Assembly (NCBI GenBank): GCA_004321745.1
Contig: SGYO01000006.1
Coordinates: 1 to 37,467 of the forward strand
Direction: 5' to 3'
Length of the DNA: 37,467 bases
DNA from: a bacterium
Lineage (GTDB): Bacteria > Fidelibacterota > Marinisomatia > Marinisomatales > UBA1611
The position numbers were made by a program, and so were the translations under genes. Of this stretch, positions 25,695 through 33,484 are shown piece after piece. Positions within the stretch are counted from its first letter, which is position 1; the number at the start of each line of letters is the position of its first letter. The notes under the pieces were generated by a model. It saw only the letters and a list, made by a program, of their open reading frames with translations, had not been told where the DNA came from and made no database searches.

Positions 25695-27047
25695 TTAATA
25701 TTCCATATTTAGGGAAAATCTCATGGTATTCGTTAATGGATGTCCTGGCTCCCCATATGTATACCCAAAATCAAATCCATAACCTGCAAACCTCAGACCG
25801 ATACCAAAAGTAGGATTACTTATTTTCCCTGTTTTGTCATAATAATATCCTGTTCGTATGGCGAAATACTCACCATACCAATATTCAAGGCCAAAATTAT
25901 GTACTAATTTATCAAGCTCATTTGAAAGACTGCGATCATCGCTATTACCGACCTCTTTTTGACCCCACTCGTTATATATTCCCCAGCCATCATCGCCAGG
26001 ATTTAAATTATCTGTTTGAACCATCTCATTTGCATCCGGTTCATTATTTCCATTAAGATCCATTGATTCATCCCAAGTCCATCCTCCAATTATCTTATCA
26101 CCATATTCTCCTGAAATAGCCTTATCTATATCTCCTCCGAGAAACCAGTCATCAACCCAGGATGTAAAAAGAGCTAAATAAATTGGATCAGTATGAGCAA
26201 TCTCTATTTGACCTTTTTTATTGTAATCATTCCCTGGACTTTGATTACCATCTTCATCATATCCACCTATGTAGCCGTTATCATCCCAATCCATATCAGG
26301 ATAAGATGCAACCAATAACTTATCAACATCATAAACGATATTAAGCTTATTAAACTCAGAATTAACGATACCATAATTAAAACCAACTGTGAGGTTAGTT
26401 GGTTGTGGATCTGCCTGATCAGGGTCGATAAATGATACTTTCGGACCAATGTTTGATAAATTAAATCCTATTGTAAGATCATCAATCAGCCAATCCTTCT
26501 GCAGATAACCTATATCAAACCCAAAGTCTAACGAAGTACCTTTCCCTTTTTCACTACCAGCACCAATTTCAACTAAATGTTGGTAGGAGATCTTAGCATT
26601 AATACCGAAGGATTTTTTCTCAGAAATTAATGCACCATAGGACATTGAAAAGGCCGTCATATAACTTGTGAAGGTTCCTAATTCCTCGCCAATTTCACTT
26701 GTTCTTACCTGCTCACCTAAATTTAGAAAAATAATATGTCCACCAAGAGTACCAAGTTTATCATAGTGTTTCCTAAAGCCTAAGAATTCATAATACATAT
26801 CGTCAGCTAAGCCTGGAAGCCAATTTACATGCATTAATGCTGCTTCCGATCCTTTTAGAAAACCTAGTCCTGCAGGGTTCCAATAACTGGCGTATGCATC
26901 ATTAGCTACTGCAACCTGAGCTTCGCCCATTCCTCCTGCTCTGGCACCAGGTGCAATTAATAAAAATATAGCTCCTGCCTCGCTTTGAGCAGTAAGTGAG
27001 CTAATAAAAATTTGAAGTACAAAAAGTACTGCAATAAAACGCTTCAT
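25695..27047 (-). CDS. PorV/PorQ-family outer-membrane barrel protein
   Basis: A 450-aa protein with signal peptide (cleavage near LTAQS) and the PorV/UPF0164 opening FLLIAPGARAGGMGEAQVAVANDAYASYWNPAGLG, followed by barrel strands ending in TMRFSLNMEY. PorV is the T9SS shuttle barrel that carries cargo with C-terminal sorting domains to the attachment complex; PorQ-like relatives exist too. Between barrel strands two EF-hand-like loops appear: residues 253-264 (DWDDNGYIGGYD) and 330-341 (DLNGNNEPDANE), each with acidic/asparagine ligands at positions 1, 3, 5 and 12. A promoter and an AGGAG ribosome-binding site are seen upstream. The next gene encodes a protein with a sorting-type C-terminus. 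Confidence 0.85.
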   Translation of the reverse strand: MKRFIAVLFVLQIFISSLTAQSEAGAIFLLIAPGARAGGMGEAQVAVANDAYASYWNPAGLGFLKGSEAALMHVNWLPGLADDMYYEFLGFRKHYDKLGTLGGHIIFLNLGEQVRTSEIGEELGTFTSYMTAFSMSYGALISEKKSFGINAKISYQHLVEIGAGSEKGKGTSLDFGFDIGYLQKDWLIDDLTIGFNLSNIGPKVSFIDPDQADPQPTNLTVGFNYGIVNSEFNKLNIVYDVDKLLVASYPDMDWDDNGYIGGYDEDGNQSPGNDYNKKGQIEIAHTDPIYLALFTSWVDDWFLGGDIDKAISGEYGDKIIGGWTWDESMDLNGNNEPDANEMVQTDNLNPGDDGWGIYNEWGQKEVGNSDDRSLSNELDKLVHNFGLEYWYGEYFAIRTGYYYDKTGKISNPTFGIGLRFAGYGFDFGYTYGEPGHPLTNTMRFSLNMEY

Positions 27048-27084
27048 GGAAATCTCCTAGATAGTGTGAATTTAATATTACTTA

Positions 27085-27101
27085 ACCTCAGTTTGTGAGG
27101 T
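27085..27101 (-). promoter_or_regulatory. Hairpin in 5' untranslated region of the PorV-family gene
   Basis: ACCTCA and TGAGGT form a perfect 6-bp stem with a 5-base loop, about 40 bases upstream of the start codon and downstream of the predicted promoter. On the minus strand no T-run follows it, so it is not a terminator of the TRAP operon. It could protect the messenger, be an operator, or be incidental. Confidence 0.4.
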
Positions 27102-27148
27102 AAAAATAGCGTTTATTTAATAATAGTACTCCTGTTTAATGATAAGTG

Positions 27149-27178
27149 AATATATTCAAAGGACAAAGATTATGTCAA
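27149..27178 (-). promoter_or_regulatory. Sigma-70-type promoter for the PorV-family operon
   Basis: On the minus strand TTGACA (27178-27173) and TATATT (27154-27149) are separated by 18 bases: a consensus -35 and a good -10 box. Transcription would start near 27142, giving a leader of about 95 bases. This is the only consensus-like promoter I see in the 20-kb array and separates the TRAP transporter genes from the secretion module. Confidence 0.6.
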
Positions 27179-27204
27179 GGTATGATTACCCTGCTAAATT
27201 ACAG

Positions 27205-29010
27205 TCAATTAACCAACCACAATGTCATTGCAGGAAAATAAGTAATTACAATGACAGCAATTAAAAGCACAATGAAGTAAGGTAACGTTGATTTATAAAT
27301 AACAGGCATTTTTTCCTCAAACCTATATGCGGACAGAAAAAGATTCATCCCAACAGGAGGAGTTAGGTACCCTAACTCTAGATTAGCAATGAAGATTATA
27401 GCCAAATGAATTGGGTCAACCCCATAATGAATACCAAGTGGAGCAATCAATGGTACTACAATAATGATTGCACTAAAAATATCCATTAGACAGCCAATTA
27501 TTAAAAGAAAGATATTTAGAAGAATTAAAAATACATATTTTGAATGGATGATTTCCTTCATAAGCGAAAGAATGCTCATCGGTATCTGGGCATCAACCAT
27601 ATAACTTGTCAGTCCCATAGCAGACCCAATAATGATGAGCACACCTCCAACCAAGGTTGCGCAGGAAATAATAATCCTGAATGAATCATTCACCTTGATA
27701 TCCTTGTATACAAATGTTTCTATAATAAAAACATAAACAACGGTAAATGCAGCAGTTTCCACCAATTTTGCATGCCCCCCAAATATGCCATATAGAACAA
27801 TCAAAGGAATGAGCAGCTCCCATTTAGTCTCCCAACATATTTTCAGTGCTGCTGCTCCATCAAAATGACTTATTTGAATCTTTTTAGCATCTCCAGACAA
27901 ATATGACCATATAGACAAAATGACTATTAAAAACACCCCGGGAATTATTCCAGCTAAAAAAATACTTTTTATTGATATGCCTGCAGTGACCCCATAAAGT
28001 ATTAAAGGCAGACTAGGTGGAAATAATAATCCGATGGAGCCAGATGCTGTTATAAGACCTAATGAAAAATTTTTCTTGTAACCATCTTTGTATAGCATAG
28101 GAAATAAAAGTCCACCTAACGCTAGAATCGTAACGCCTGATCCTCCTGTTAATGCCGTAAAAAACCCACAAATCAACAGTACGATTACAGGAGTACCCCC
28201 AGGAAGCCATCCAAAACAAGCTTTAAAAACATTTATCAATCTATCTGAAGCCTTACTCTCAGCAAGAAAATATCCTGCCAAAGTAAAAAGAGGTATTGTT
28301 GCCAAATGAGGAGAAACTACAATCCTGTACGACTCAGCAATTACAGCAGATATGGGAACATAATCGTACCAAAAAAATAAAATTCCAAATCCAGATAAGA
28401 TAATAAATATTGGTGCTCCTTTTATAATTGAAATGATTAATACTGCAACTGAGAAATAAATTATAAATGAATTTTCTCTCATTAAATCATGGAAGATCAA
28501 GAAAAAAAACGCAAAAGCTATTGCTAATAGTCCTTCTTTAGAAAATATATCGTCTTTTATTATATACAATAAATGTACCAATATAATTAAAAATCCGATA
28601 GGCATTGCTGATTGAAACAACCATCGCGGAAGATATGGCGCAATATATGCGTGGTGACCAAAAGAGAGTTCGACCATTACAAGATCAATGCTACCAATAA
28701 AAAGCAATAAAGTAATGAAAATTGCTAACCACCTAGAAGCAGAAATGATGTACCCTTTTTGATTTACATCAAAAAGAGAATAGTTTGAAAGTGATAAGAG
28801 TTTGTCATCTCTTGAGGCGATAATAGCCCCACTGAATCCAATTAATAATGTCAGATGTGATACAAGCGTTTGAGATGCTGGTATTTTGGTAAACCCAGAG
28901 AAAATTGGTTTAAATATTTCCCTAATTAGAAGATCTGAGAATGGTAAGGCTACCAATAAAATAAAGATTATGCTGGCAGCATAGTTCTCTATTTTGGTTA
29001 ATAACTTCAA
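27205..29010 (-). CDS. TRAP transporter fused small-and-large permease (TatQM-like)
   Basis: A 601-aa inner-membrane protein. Residues 1 to about 165 resemble the small DctQ subunit (four helices, PFSDLLIREIFK, ASRDDKLLSLSNY). The rest is the large DctM subunit, with PHLATIPLFTLAGYFLAESK, GLITASGSIGLLFPPSLPLILYG and NLELGYLTPPVGMNLFLSAY as the family signatures. Fusion of Q and M is common in TRAP systems. It uses a Na+ or H+ gradient to import a solute delivered by the periplasmic P subunit. It lies 9 bases after the DctP gene, and the gene before that encodes a T component, the same set and order as the Treponema TatT-TatP-TatQM system. Confidence 0.93.
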   Translation of the reverse strand: MKLLTKIENYAASIIFILLVALPFSDLLIREIFKPIFSGFTKIPASQTLVSHLTLLIGFSGAIIASRDDKLLSLSNYSLFDVNQKGYIISASRWLAIFITLLLFIGSIDLVMVELSFGHHAYIAPYLPRWLFQSAMPIGFLIILVHLLYIIKDDIFSKEGLLAIAFAFFFLIFHDLMRENSFIIYFSVAVLIISIIKGAPIFIILSGFGILFFWYDYVPISAVIAESYRIVVSPHLATIPLFTLAGYFLAESKASDRLINVFKACFGWLPGGTPVIVLLICGFFTALTGGSGVTILALGGLLFPMLYKDGYKKNFSLGLITASGSIGLLFPPSLPLILYGVTAGISIKSIFLAGIIPGVFLIVILSIWSYLSGDAKKIQISHFDGAAALKICWETKWELLIPLIVLYGIFGGHAKLVETAAFTVVYVFIIETFVYKDIKVNDSFRIIISCATLVGGVLIIIGSAMGLTSYMVDAQIPMSILSLMKEIIHSKYVFLILLNIFLLIIGCLMDIFSAIIIVVPLIAPLGIHYGVDPIHLAIIFIANLELGYLTPPVGMNLFLSAYRFEEKMPVIYKSTLPYFIVLLIAVIVITYFPAMTLWLVN

Positions 29011-29019
29011 TTAAAAAAC

Positions 29020-30018
29020 CTATTTTAATTTTGAGGGCATTTTTTCTTTTAATTTAATTACCCTATCGAAAATTTCCTTTTCAACAATATTTCCACGTAT
29101 CAATGGATACATAGACTCAACTAAAACATTCCATTCATTAATTTGTTTTTGAGATAAATTATTTACCTGTAACCCATAATTCTTCATCACGTTTACAGCT
29201 TCATCCTCTTCTTTACGATTATTTAGTTGATATTCTAAACCTATCTCTTCAGACACCTTCATCATGACCTTTTGATATTTTGGTTTTATCCTATTCCAAA
29301 CTTTCAAATCAATTACTAAGGCAGCTGTTAAAATCCCCCACTTCATATTCAACATATTTTTAGTTATTCCAAAGTATTGATTTGCAGCAACATATAGCGG
29401 AGGCAATGGCATTGCATTAACAAGTCCAGTTTGTAAGCTTGAATGAATATCTGGCACAGCTAAAGGAATCGGATTAAAACCTGCCTCATCCCATAATTTG
29501 GCTGTTTTATAGTCTCCTGCCCAAGTCCATATTTTCTGTTCTTTTAAATCCTTGGGAGTATGGATTGTATTAGTTGTAAACCAATATACCCAGCCAACAT
29601 CAACCATTGTAAGTACCTTAACACCATTTTTTTCAGCTCCGCTAACAAGATCTTCTTTGATTTGGTCTCTTATGAAGTCAATATCTTCATACTCTTGAAA
29701 TAACAGAGGTATAAAGCAATATGTATATTGAGGATTAACTTCAGATAAACCCTCAGCTGAAATGGCCGCGCCATGAATCTGTCCAATTCTCATCTTTCTG
29801 ATCATATCTCTTTCATCTCCAACTATCCCACCTGGGTAAATTCTTAATCGAATATTACCTTTTGTTTCTTCTTTCCATCTTTCACCCATTTTAGCAATGA
29901 GAGCATACCAAGGGGTGCCCTCTGGGGCCAAGGTTGCCATTTTTATAACAGTTTTTCTCGCATCTATCCAATCTGAACTGATCATTATAAATAAAATATA
30001 AACTATGATTTTTTTCAT
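29020..30018 (-). CDS. TRAP transporter solute-binding protein (DctP/TatP-like)
   Basis: A 332-aa periplasmic binding protein. After a signal sequence (cut near DARKT) come IKMATLAPEGTPWYALIAKMGERWKEETKGNIRLRIYPGGIVGDERDMIRKMRIGQIHGAAIS, TPKDLKEQKIWTWAGD and QTGLVNAMPLPPLYVAANQYF, all DctP-family segments. The carboxylate-binding arginine typical of C4-dicarboxylate binders is not at its usual place: the usual R-x-P/S segment reads KIWTWAG. A different ligand is therefore likely. Partner genes are tatT-like upstream (14 bases) and the fused permease downstream (9 bases). Confidence 0.93.
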   Translation of the reverse strand: MKKIIVYILFIMISSDWIDARKTVIKMATLAPEGTPWYALIAKMGERWKEETKGNIRLRIYPGGIVGDERDMIRKMRIGQIHGAAISAEGLSEVNPQYTYCFIPLLFQEYEDIDFIRDQIKEDLVSGAEKNGVKVLTMVDVGWVYWFTTNTIHTPKDLKEQKIWTWAGDYKTAKLWDEAGFNPIPLAVPDIHSSLQTGLVNAMPLPPLYVAANQYFGITKNMLNMKWGILTAALVIDLKVWNRIKPKYQKVMMKVSEEIGLEYQLNNRKEEDEAVNVMKNYGLQVNNLSQKQINEWNVLVESMYPLIRGNIVEKEIFDRVIKLKEKMPSKLK

Positions 30019-30032
30019 ACTATGTCACCTTT

Positions 30033-30935
30033 TTAGTAAAAAAACTCATCTATGTTATCTAATAGCCATTCAGCTCTATTTTTACTTATTGTGTTTGTTA
30101 ACTGAAATTCTTTGGATGACTTAATATCGATGTTTAAAGCTTGATTTAAAAGAGAAATAAACTCATCTTTTTTTTGTCTCGTTTTTGATACCGATTCTGC
30201 ATACGTAAGATACGGCCCCATATCTTTTCCATCTGATACTTGAATTGCTTTTTGAAACAAATTCTTTGATATTGAGTCTGCTTCATTTGGCGCAAGTAAA
30301 GGGTTGTTCATTGTGTATGAGATGAGTGCTGTAAGAGCAGCACCATTATTCCAGGATGAGTCAACGCTAACAATCGAATTAAGTAATTTACCCACTCTAG
30401 GTAACTTTATGATCCATTCGGGATTGCCACCACTAGAACTTATTGCACCACCGTAAGCTGCCGCAGTCCAGTAAAACAGTCGAAAATATTCCTCTTTTTG
30501 TCCAATTTCTAAAATATCTACAATTTCAGAACCATCATTTGAAATAAGCCATTTATAAAAATTATGATCTATATAACTAAGTGTGGAATCACCATATTGA
30601 ACAGCCTCAGCAAAGTAGTTATGAGCTTGAAGCTCAAGATTATTTGCCTTTGAGTAATTTTCTAGCATCATCCTATCAGATTCTTCTATCAAAAACCCAA
30701 ATGCATATGTTGTCAATGATTCGACATTCAATATAAGAGCTTCAAGATCATTAGGATTAATTTTTAAGCGTTCATCTACTTTCGCTAGGGATGTAATTTT
30801 ATATATTCTACCAGCTAATTGTGGATTTTTATCCAATACATACAGTGTTGGACTGCAAGAACATATAAATAAAGAAATTAGTAAGTAAGATAATCCTTTA
30901 ATGATAAGATTCTTCGTAGATTGGAAAAGAATCAC
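30033..30935 (-). CDS. TRAP transporter T-component lipoprotein (TatT-like)
   Basis: A lipoprotein of about 300 aa with hydrophobic leader and cysteine pair (LISLFICSC), then ITSLAKVDERLKINPNDLEALILNVESLTTYAFGFLIEE, and YWTAAAYGGAISSSGGNPEWIIKLPRVGKL, the signature of the TatT (TRAP transporter T-component) family of TPR-like proteins. In Treponema pallidum TatT forms a trimer with the binding protein TatP. The ORF is open up to 30989. I prefer the GTG at 30935, which puts the leader close to the N-terminus, limits overlap with glyA to 38 bases and has AAAGAG just upstream. There is no ATG in the intervening segment. Confidence 0.85.
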   Translation of the reverse strand: MILFQSTKNLIIKGLSYLLISLFICSCSPTLYVLDKNPQLAGRIYKITSLAKVDERLKINPNDLEALILNVESLTTYAFGFLIEESDRMMLENYSKANNLELQAHNYFAEAVQYGDSTLSYIDHNFYKWLISNDGSEIVDILEIGQKEEYFRLFYWTAAAYGGAISSSGGNPEWIIKLPRVGKLLNSIVSVDSSWNNGAALTALISYTMNNPLLAPNEADSISKNLFQKAIQVSDGKDMGPYLTYAESVSKTRQKKDEFISLLNQALNIDIKSSKEFQLTNTISKNRAEWLLDNIDEFFY

Positions 30936-32196
30936 AAAGCTCTTTAACCTGCGATTTAACATTTTGAATAGTATCGTCGTTATCAGCATCAGTTACTACA
31001 GTGTTAATAAAACTAGCAATCTTTTTCATTTCATTACTACCCATATTTCTTGTCGTGATAGCTGGAGTTCCTACTCGTATTCCACTAGTAATAAAAGGAC
31101 TTCTTTGATCAAATGGAACCATATTTTTATTTACTGTAATCCCAGCTTTTTCTAGTGCTTTTTCTGCAGCCTTGCCTGAGATGCCTTTATTGGATAGATC
31201 CATTAATACAACATGTGTATCAGTACCACCAGAGACTATATCATAATCCATTTCAATAAACTCTTGTGCCATTACTTTAGCATTATCAACAATTTTCTTT
31301 GCATAAAGTTTAAATTCATCTTTAATAGCCTCTCCAAAAGCGATGGCCTTTGCAGAGATTATATGCATTAGCGGACCACCCTGCATTCCTGGCATTACGG
31401 AAGAATCAAGAAGTTCTGAAATCATTTTAGTTCTTCCTGATTTTGGTGCGATCTTACCCCAAGTATTTTCTCTATCTTTCCCCATCATTATGATACCACC
31501 TCTAGGCCCACGAAGCGTTTTGTGAGTAGTGCTTGTAATTACATCACAGTAAGGTACCGGAGATGGATGAACACCCGCAGCTACAAGACCGCTAGGGTGA
31601 GCAATATCTGCCATCAAAAAAGCTCCTATTTCTCGAGCAACTTCATAAAATTTATCAAACTCTACATAACGGGGATATGCACTTCCTCCACAAATTATCA
31701 TTTTAGGCTTATGCTCTTGAGCTAGTGATCTGACCTCGTCAAAATTGACTCTACCCGTCTCTTTGTCAACATGATAAGAAATTGAATTATATAATTGGCC
31801 AGAAAAATTAACAGCACTCCCATGTGTAAGGTGTCCACCATGAGATAATTCCAAACCCATAATAGTGTCTCCTGGGTTTAAAAAAGTCATAAATACCGCC
31901 ATATTTGCTTGTGAACCTGAATGAGGCTGAACATTTGCATATTCAACACCAAATAACTTTTTCAGCCTATCAATTGCTAAATTTTCAGCTTCATCAACAT
32001 GTATGCATCCACCATAATAACGTTTACCAGGATAACCCTCTGCATATTTATTGGTCATAATTCCACCAGCAGCTTCTAATATTGCAGGACTGGTAAAATT
32101 TTCTGAAGCTATGAGCTCAAGAGTGTCGTGCTCTCTATTTTGCTCTCTATTAATAATTTCGTATAGTTCTGGATCAACTTTCTTAATGTATGACAT
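30898..32196 (-). CDS. glyA: Serine hydroxymethyltransferase
   Basis: A 432-aa PLP enzyme interconverting serine and glycine with tetrahydrofolate. LELIASENFTSPAILEA, YAEGYPGKRYYGGC, QPHSGSQANMAV and the lysine motif TSTTHKTLRGPRGG (Lys226) are all present. An insertion after RGG (DRENTWGKIAPKSGRTKMISELLDSS) is like that in Bacteroidota SHMT. The start has GGAAG upstream and follows the TPR lipoprotein gene with no gap; the 3' end overlaps the T-component gene. Its place inside an envelope array looks incidental to its function. Confidence 0.97.
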   Translation of the reverse strand: MSYIKKVDPELYEIINREQNREHDTLELIASENFTSPAILEAAGGIMTNKYAEGYPGKRYYGGCIHVDEAENLAIDRLKKLFGVEYANVQPHSGSQANMAVFMTFLNPGDTIMGLELSHGGHLTHGSAVNFSGQLYNSISYHVDKETGRVNFDEVRSLAQEHKPKMIICGGSAYPRYVEFDKFYEVAREIGAFLMADIAHPSGLVAAGVHPSPVPYCDVITSTTHKTLRGPRGGIIMMGKDRENTWGKIAPKSGRTKMISELLDSSVMPGMQGGPLMHIISAKAIAFGEAIKDEFKLYAKKIVDNAKVMAQEFIEMDYDIVSGGTDTHVVLMDLSNKGISGKAAEKALEKAGITVNKNMVPFDQRSPFITSGIRVGTPAITTRNMGSNEMKKIASFINTVVTDADNDDTIQNVKSQVKELCDSFPIYEESYH

Positions 32197-33483
32197 TTAT
32201 TTCTTCCAATTACTTTCAGGTGATAAATTATCTGTTACCCAGTCATAAGGTGCAGTAGTTGTTCGTATAATCCCAGATCTTTTTACTTTATTTTCTGCCA
32301 TAAACCACTGAGCTTTGCCATACAATAAATCTTTTGCATTATCTTTAAGATATTTAAGTCTATTAAATCCTCGATAACTCATTTTTTCAGCTTTAACAAA
32401 ATTATCATAAGCTAATTTTGCGACAATTTTATCATCAACAGTTAGAGGATTTTTCTTCAAAGACTCCCAAGCTTTATAGTAGACCTTACCTTTCTGCCCA
32501 TACCCATTACCGCTATTGTCAATAAGATTAATAGATTTATCGGCCCAACGAAGTGCTTTGCCGTAGTTTTCAGAATCAATGTAAATATCTGATATATTTA
32601 TCGCCACTCTACCATCTCTGGGGTCAATTTTAAATAATGACTCATAAGCAGAGGCTGCCTCATCTAAGTCATCAGTTTCCCAACATACCTTACCAAGCTT
32701 TTGATACGCAAGTTTACTAGTAGGATCTTTTGAAATAAGTCTTTTCAAAATATCCTTGGCTTCATCTACTCTTTCAGCCTTTATTAATCTTTCGGAGTAA
32801 TCTAGACCATAACTAATATTATCAAGATTATCCATATAACGCTTCTCATACACCTCAAGAGGGTTTTTACCACTACTTTCATACGCAACAGCTAGCTCAC
32901 TTTGAGCAACATCATTTGTATCATCTATTTTAAGAATTTTTTTGAGTATTATAATTTGATCATCATAATTTCCCTGATCTTTGTAAATCTTAGCTAAGTC
33001 ATTAAGAATACTTATATCATTAGGTGCAATATCTACTAGTCTCTCGTACTCAATGATCTCTTTATCTGTTTTACCTTGTCTCTTGTAAGCATATGCTAAT
33101 TGTTTCCTAAGTTGAACATTTTGTGGAATTTTCTGAAGTCCATCAAGTAAAACAAACTCTGCACTATCAAATCTTCCAATTTGTGTATAGGCAAATGAGT
33201 AATATTGATATATCTCTTCTGGTGGGGCATATACTGCATTCCACTCATCACAACTGAGATCAGTAATTTCGCTATATACCCTTATAGTCTGTTTCCAGTC
33301 GCGATTTCTATAATACTCAGCAGCGCTGCTCATTAATCTAGGACATCTTACATCTCTCAGTGAATCTAAACGTGCTTTTTCTTTAGCGAAATCACCCCCA
33401 GAACCATCTTGTGGAGGAACACACATTGAAAATATAAAAATAAAACCAATAATAATTAAGAATTTGTTTAATAATAACTGCAT
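32197..33483 (-). CDS. TPR-repeat lipoprotein, unknown
   Basis: A 428-aa exported protein with a hydrophobic leader and possible lipoprotein cysteine (IFIFSMC, Cys21, although methionine at -1 is unusual). It has eight or so TPR-like repeats, for example AAEYYRNRDWKQTIRVYSEI, LAYAYKRQGKTDKEIIEYERLV, LAKIYKDQGNYDDQIIILKKI and LGKVCWETDDLDEAASAYESL. TPR lipoproteins often act as scaffolds in envelope complexes. I chose the ATG at 33483, which has AAGGAG nine bases upstream and lies 1 base after the previous stop; an upstream ATG at 33534 would overlap the previous gene by 50 bases. Confidence 0.8.
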   Translation of the reverse strand: MQLLLNKFLIIIGFIFIFSMCVPPQDGSGGDFAKEKARLDSLRDVRCPRLMSSAAEYYRNRDWKQTIRVYSEITDLSCDEWNAVYAPPEEIYQYYSFAYTQIGRFDSAEFVLLDGLQKIPQNVQLRKQLAYAYKRQGKTDKEIIEYERLVDIAPNDISILNDLAKIYKDQGNYDDQIIILKKILKIDDTNDVAQSELAVAYESSGKNPLEVYEKRYMDNLDNISYGLDYSERLIKAERVDEAKDILKRLISKDPTSKLAYQKLGKVCWETDDLDEAASAYESLFKIDPRDGRVAINISDIYIDSENYGKALRWADKSINLIDNSGNGYGQKGKVYYKAWESLKKNPLTVDDKIVAKLAYDNFVKAEKMSYRGFNRLKYLKDNAKDLLYGKAQWFMAENKVKRSGIIRTTTAPYDWVTDNLSPESNWKK

Positions 33484-33484
33484 A

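Noticed and set aside
27141-27266. Plus-strand 41-codon ORF overlapping the end of the TRAP permease gene
   Set aside because: Runs antisense over the permease gene, has no ribosome-binding site and encodes low-complexity polar sequence.
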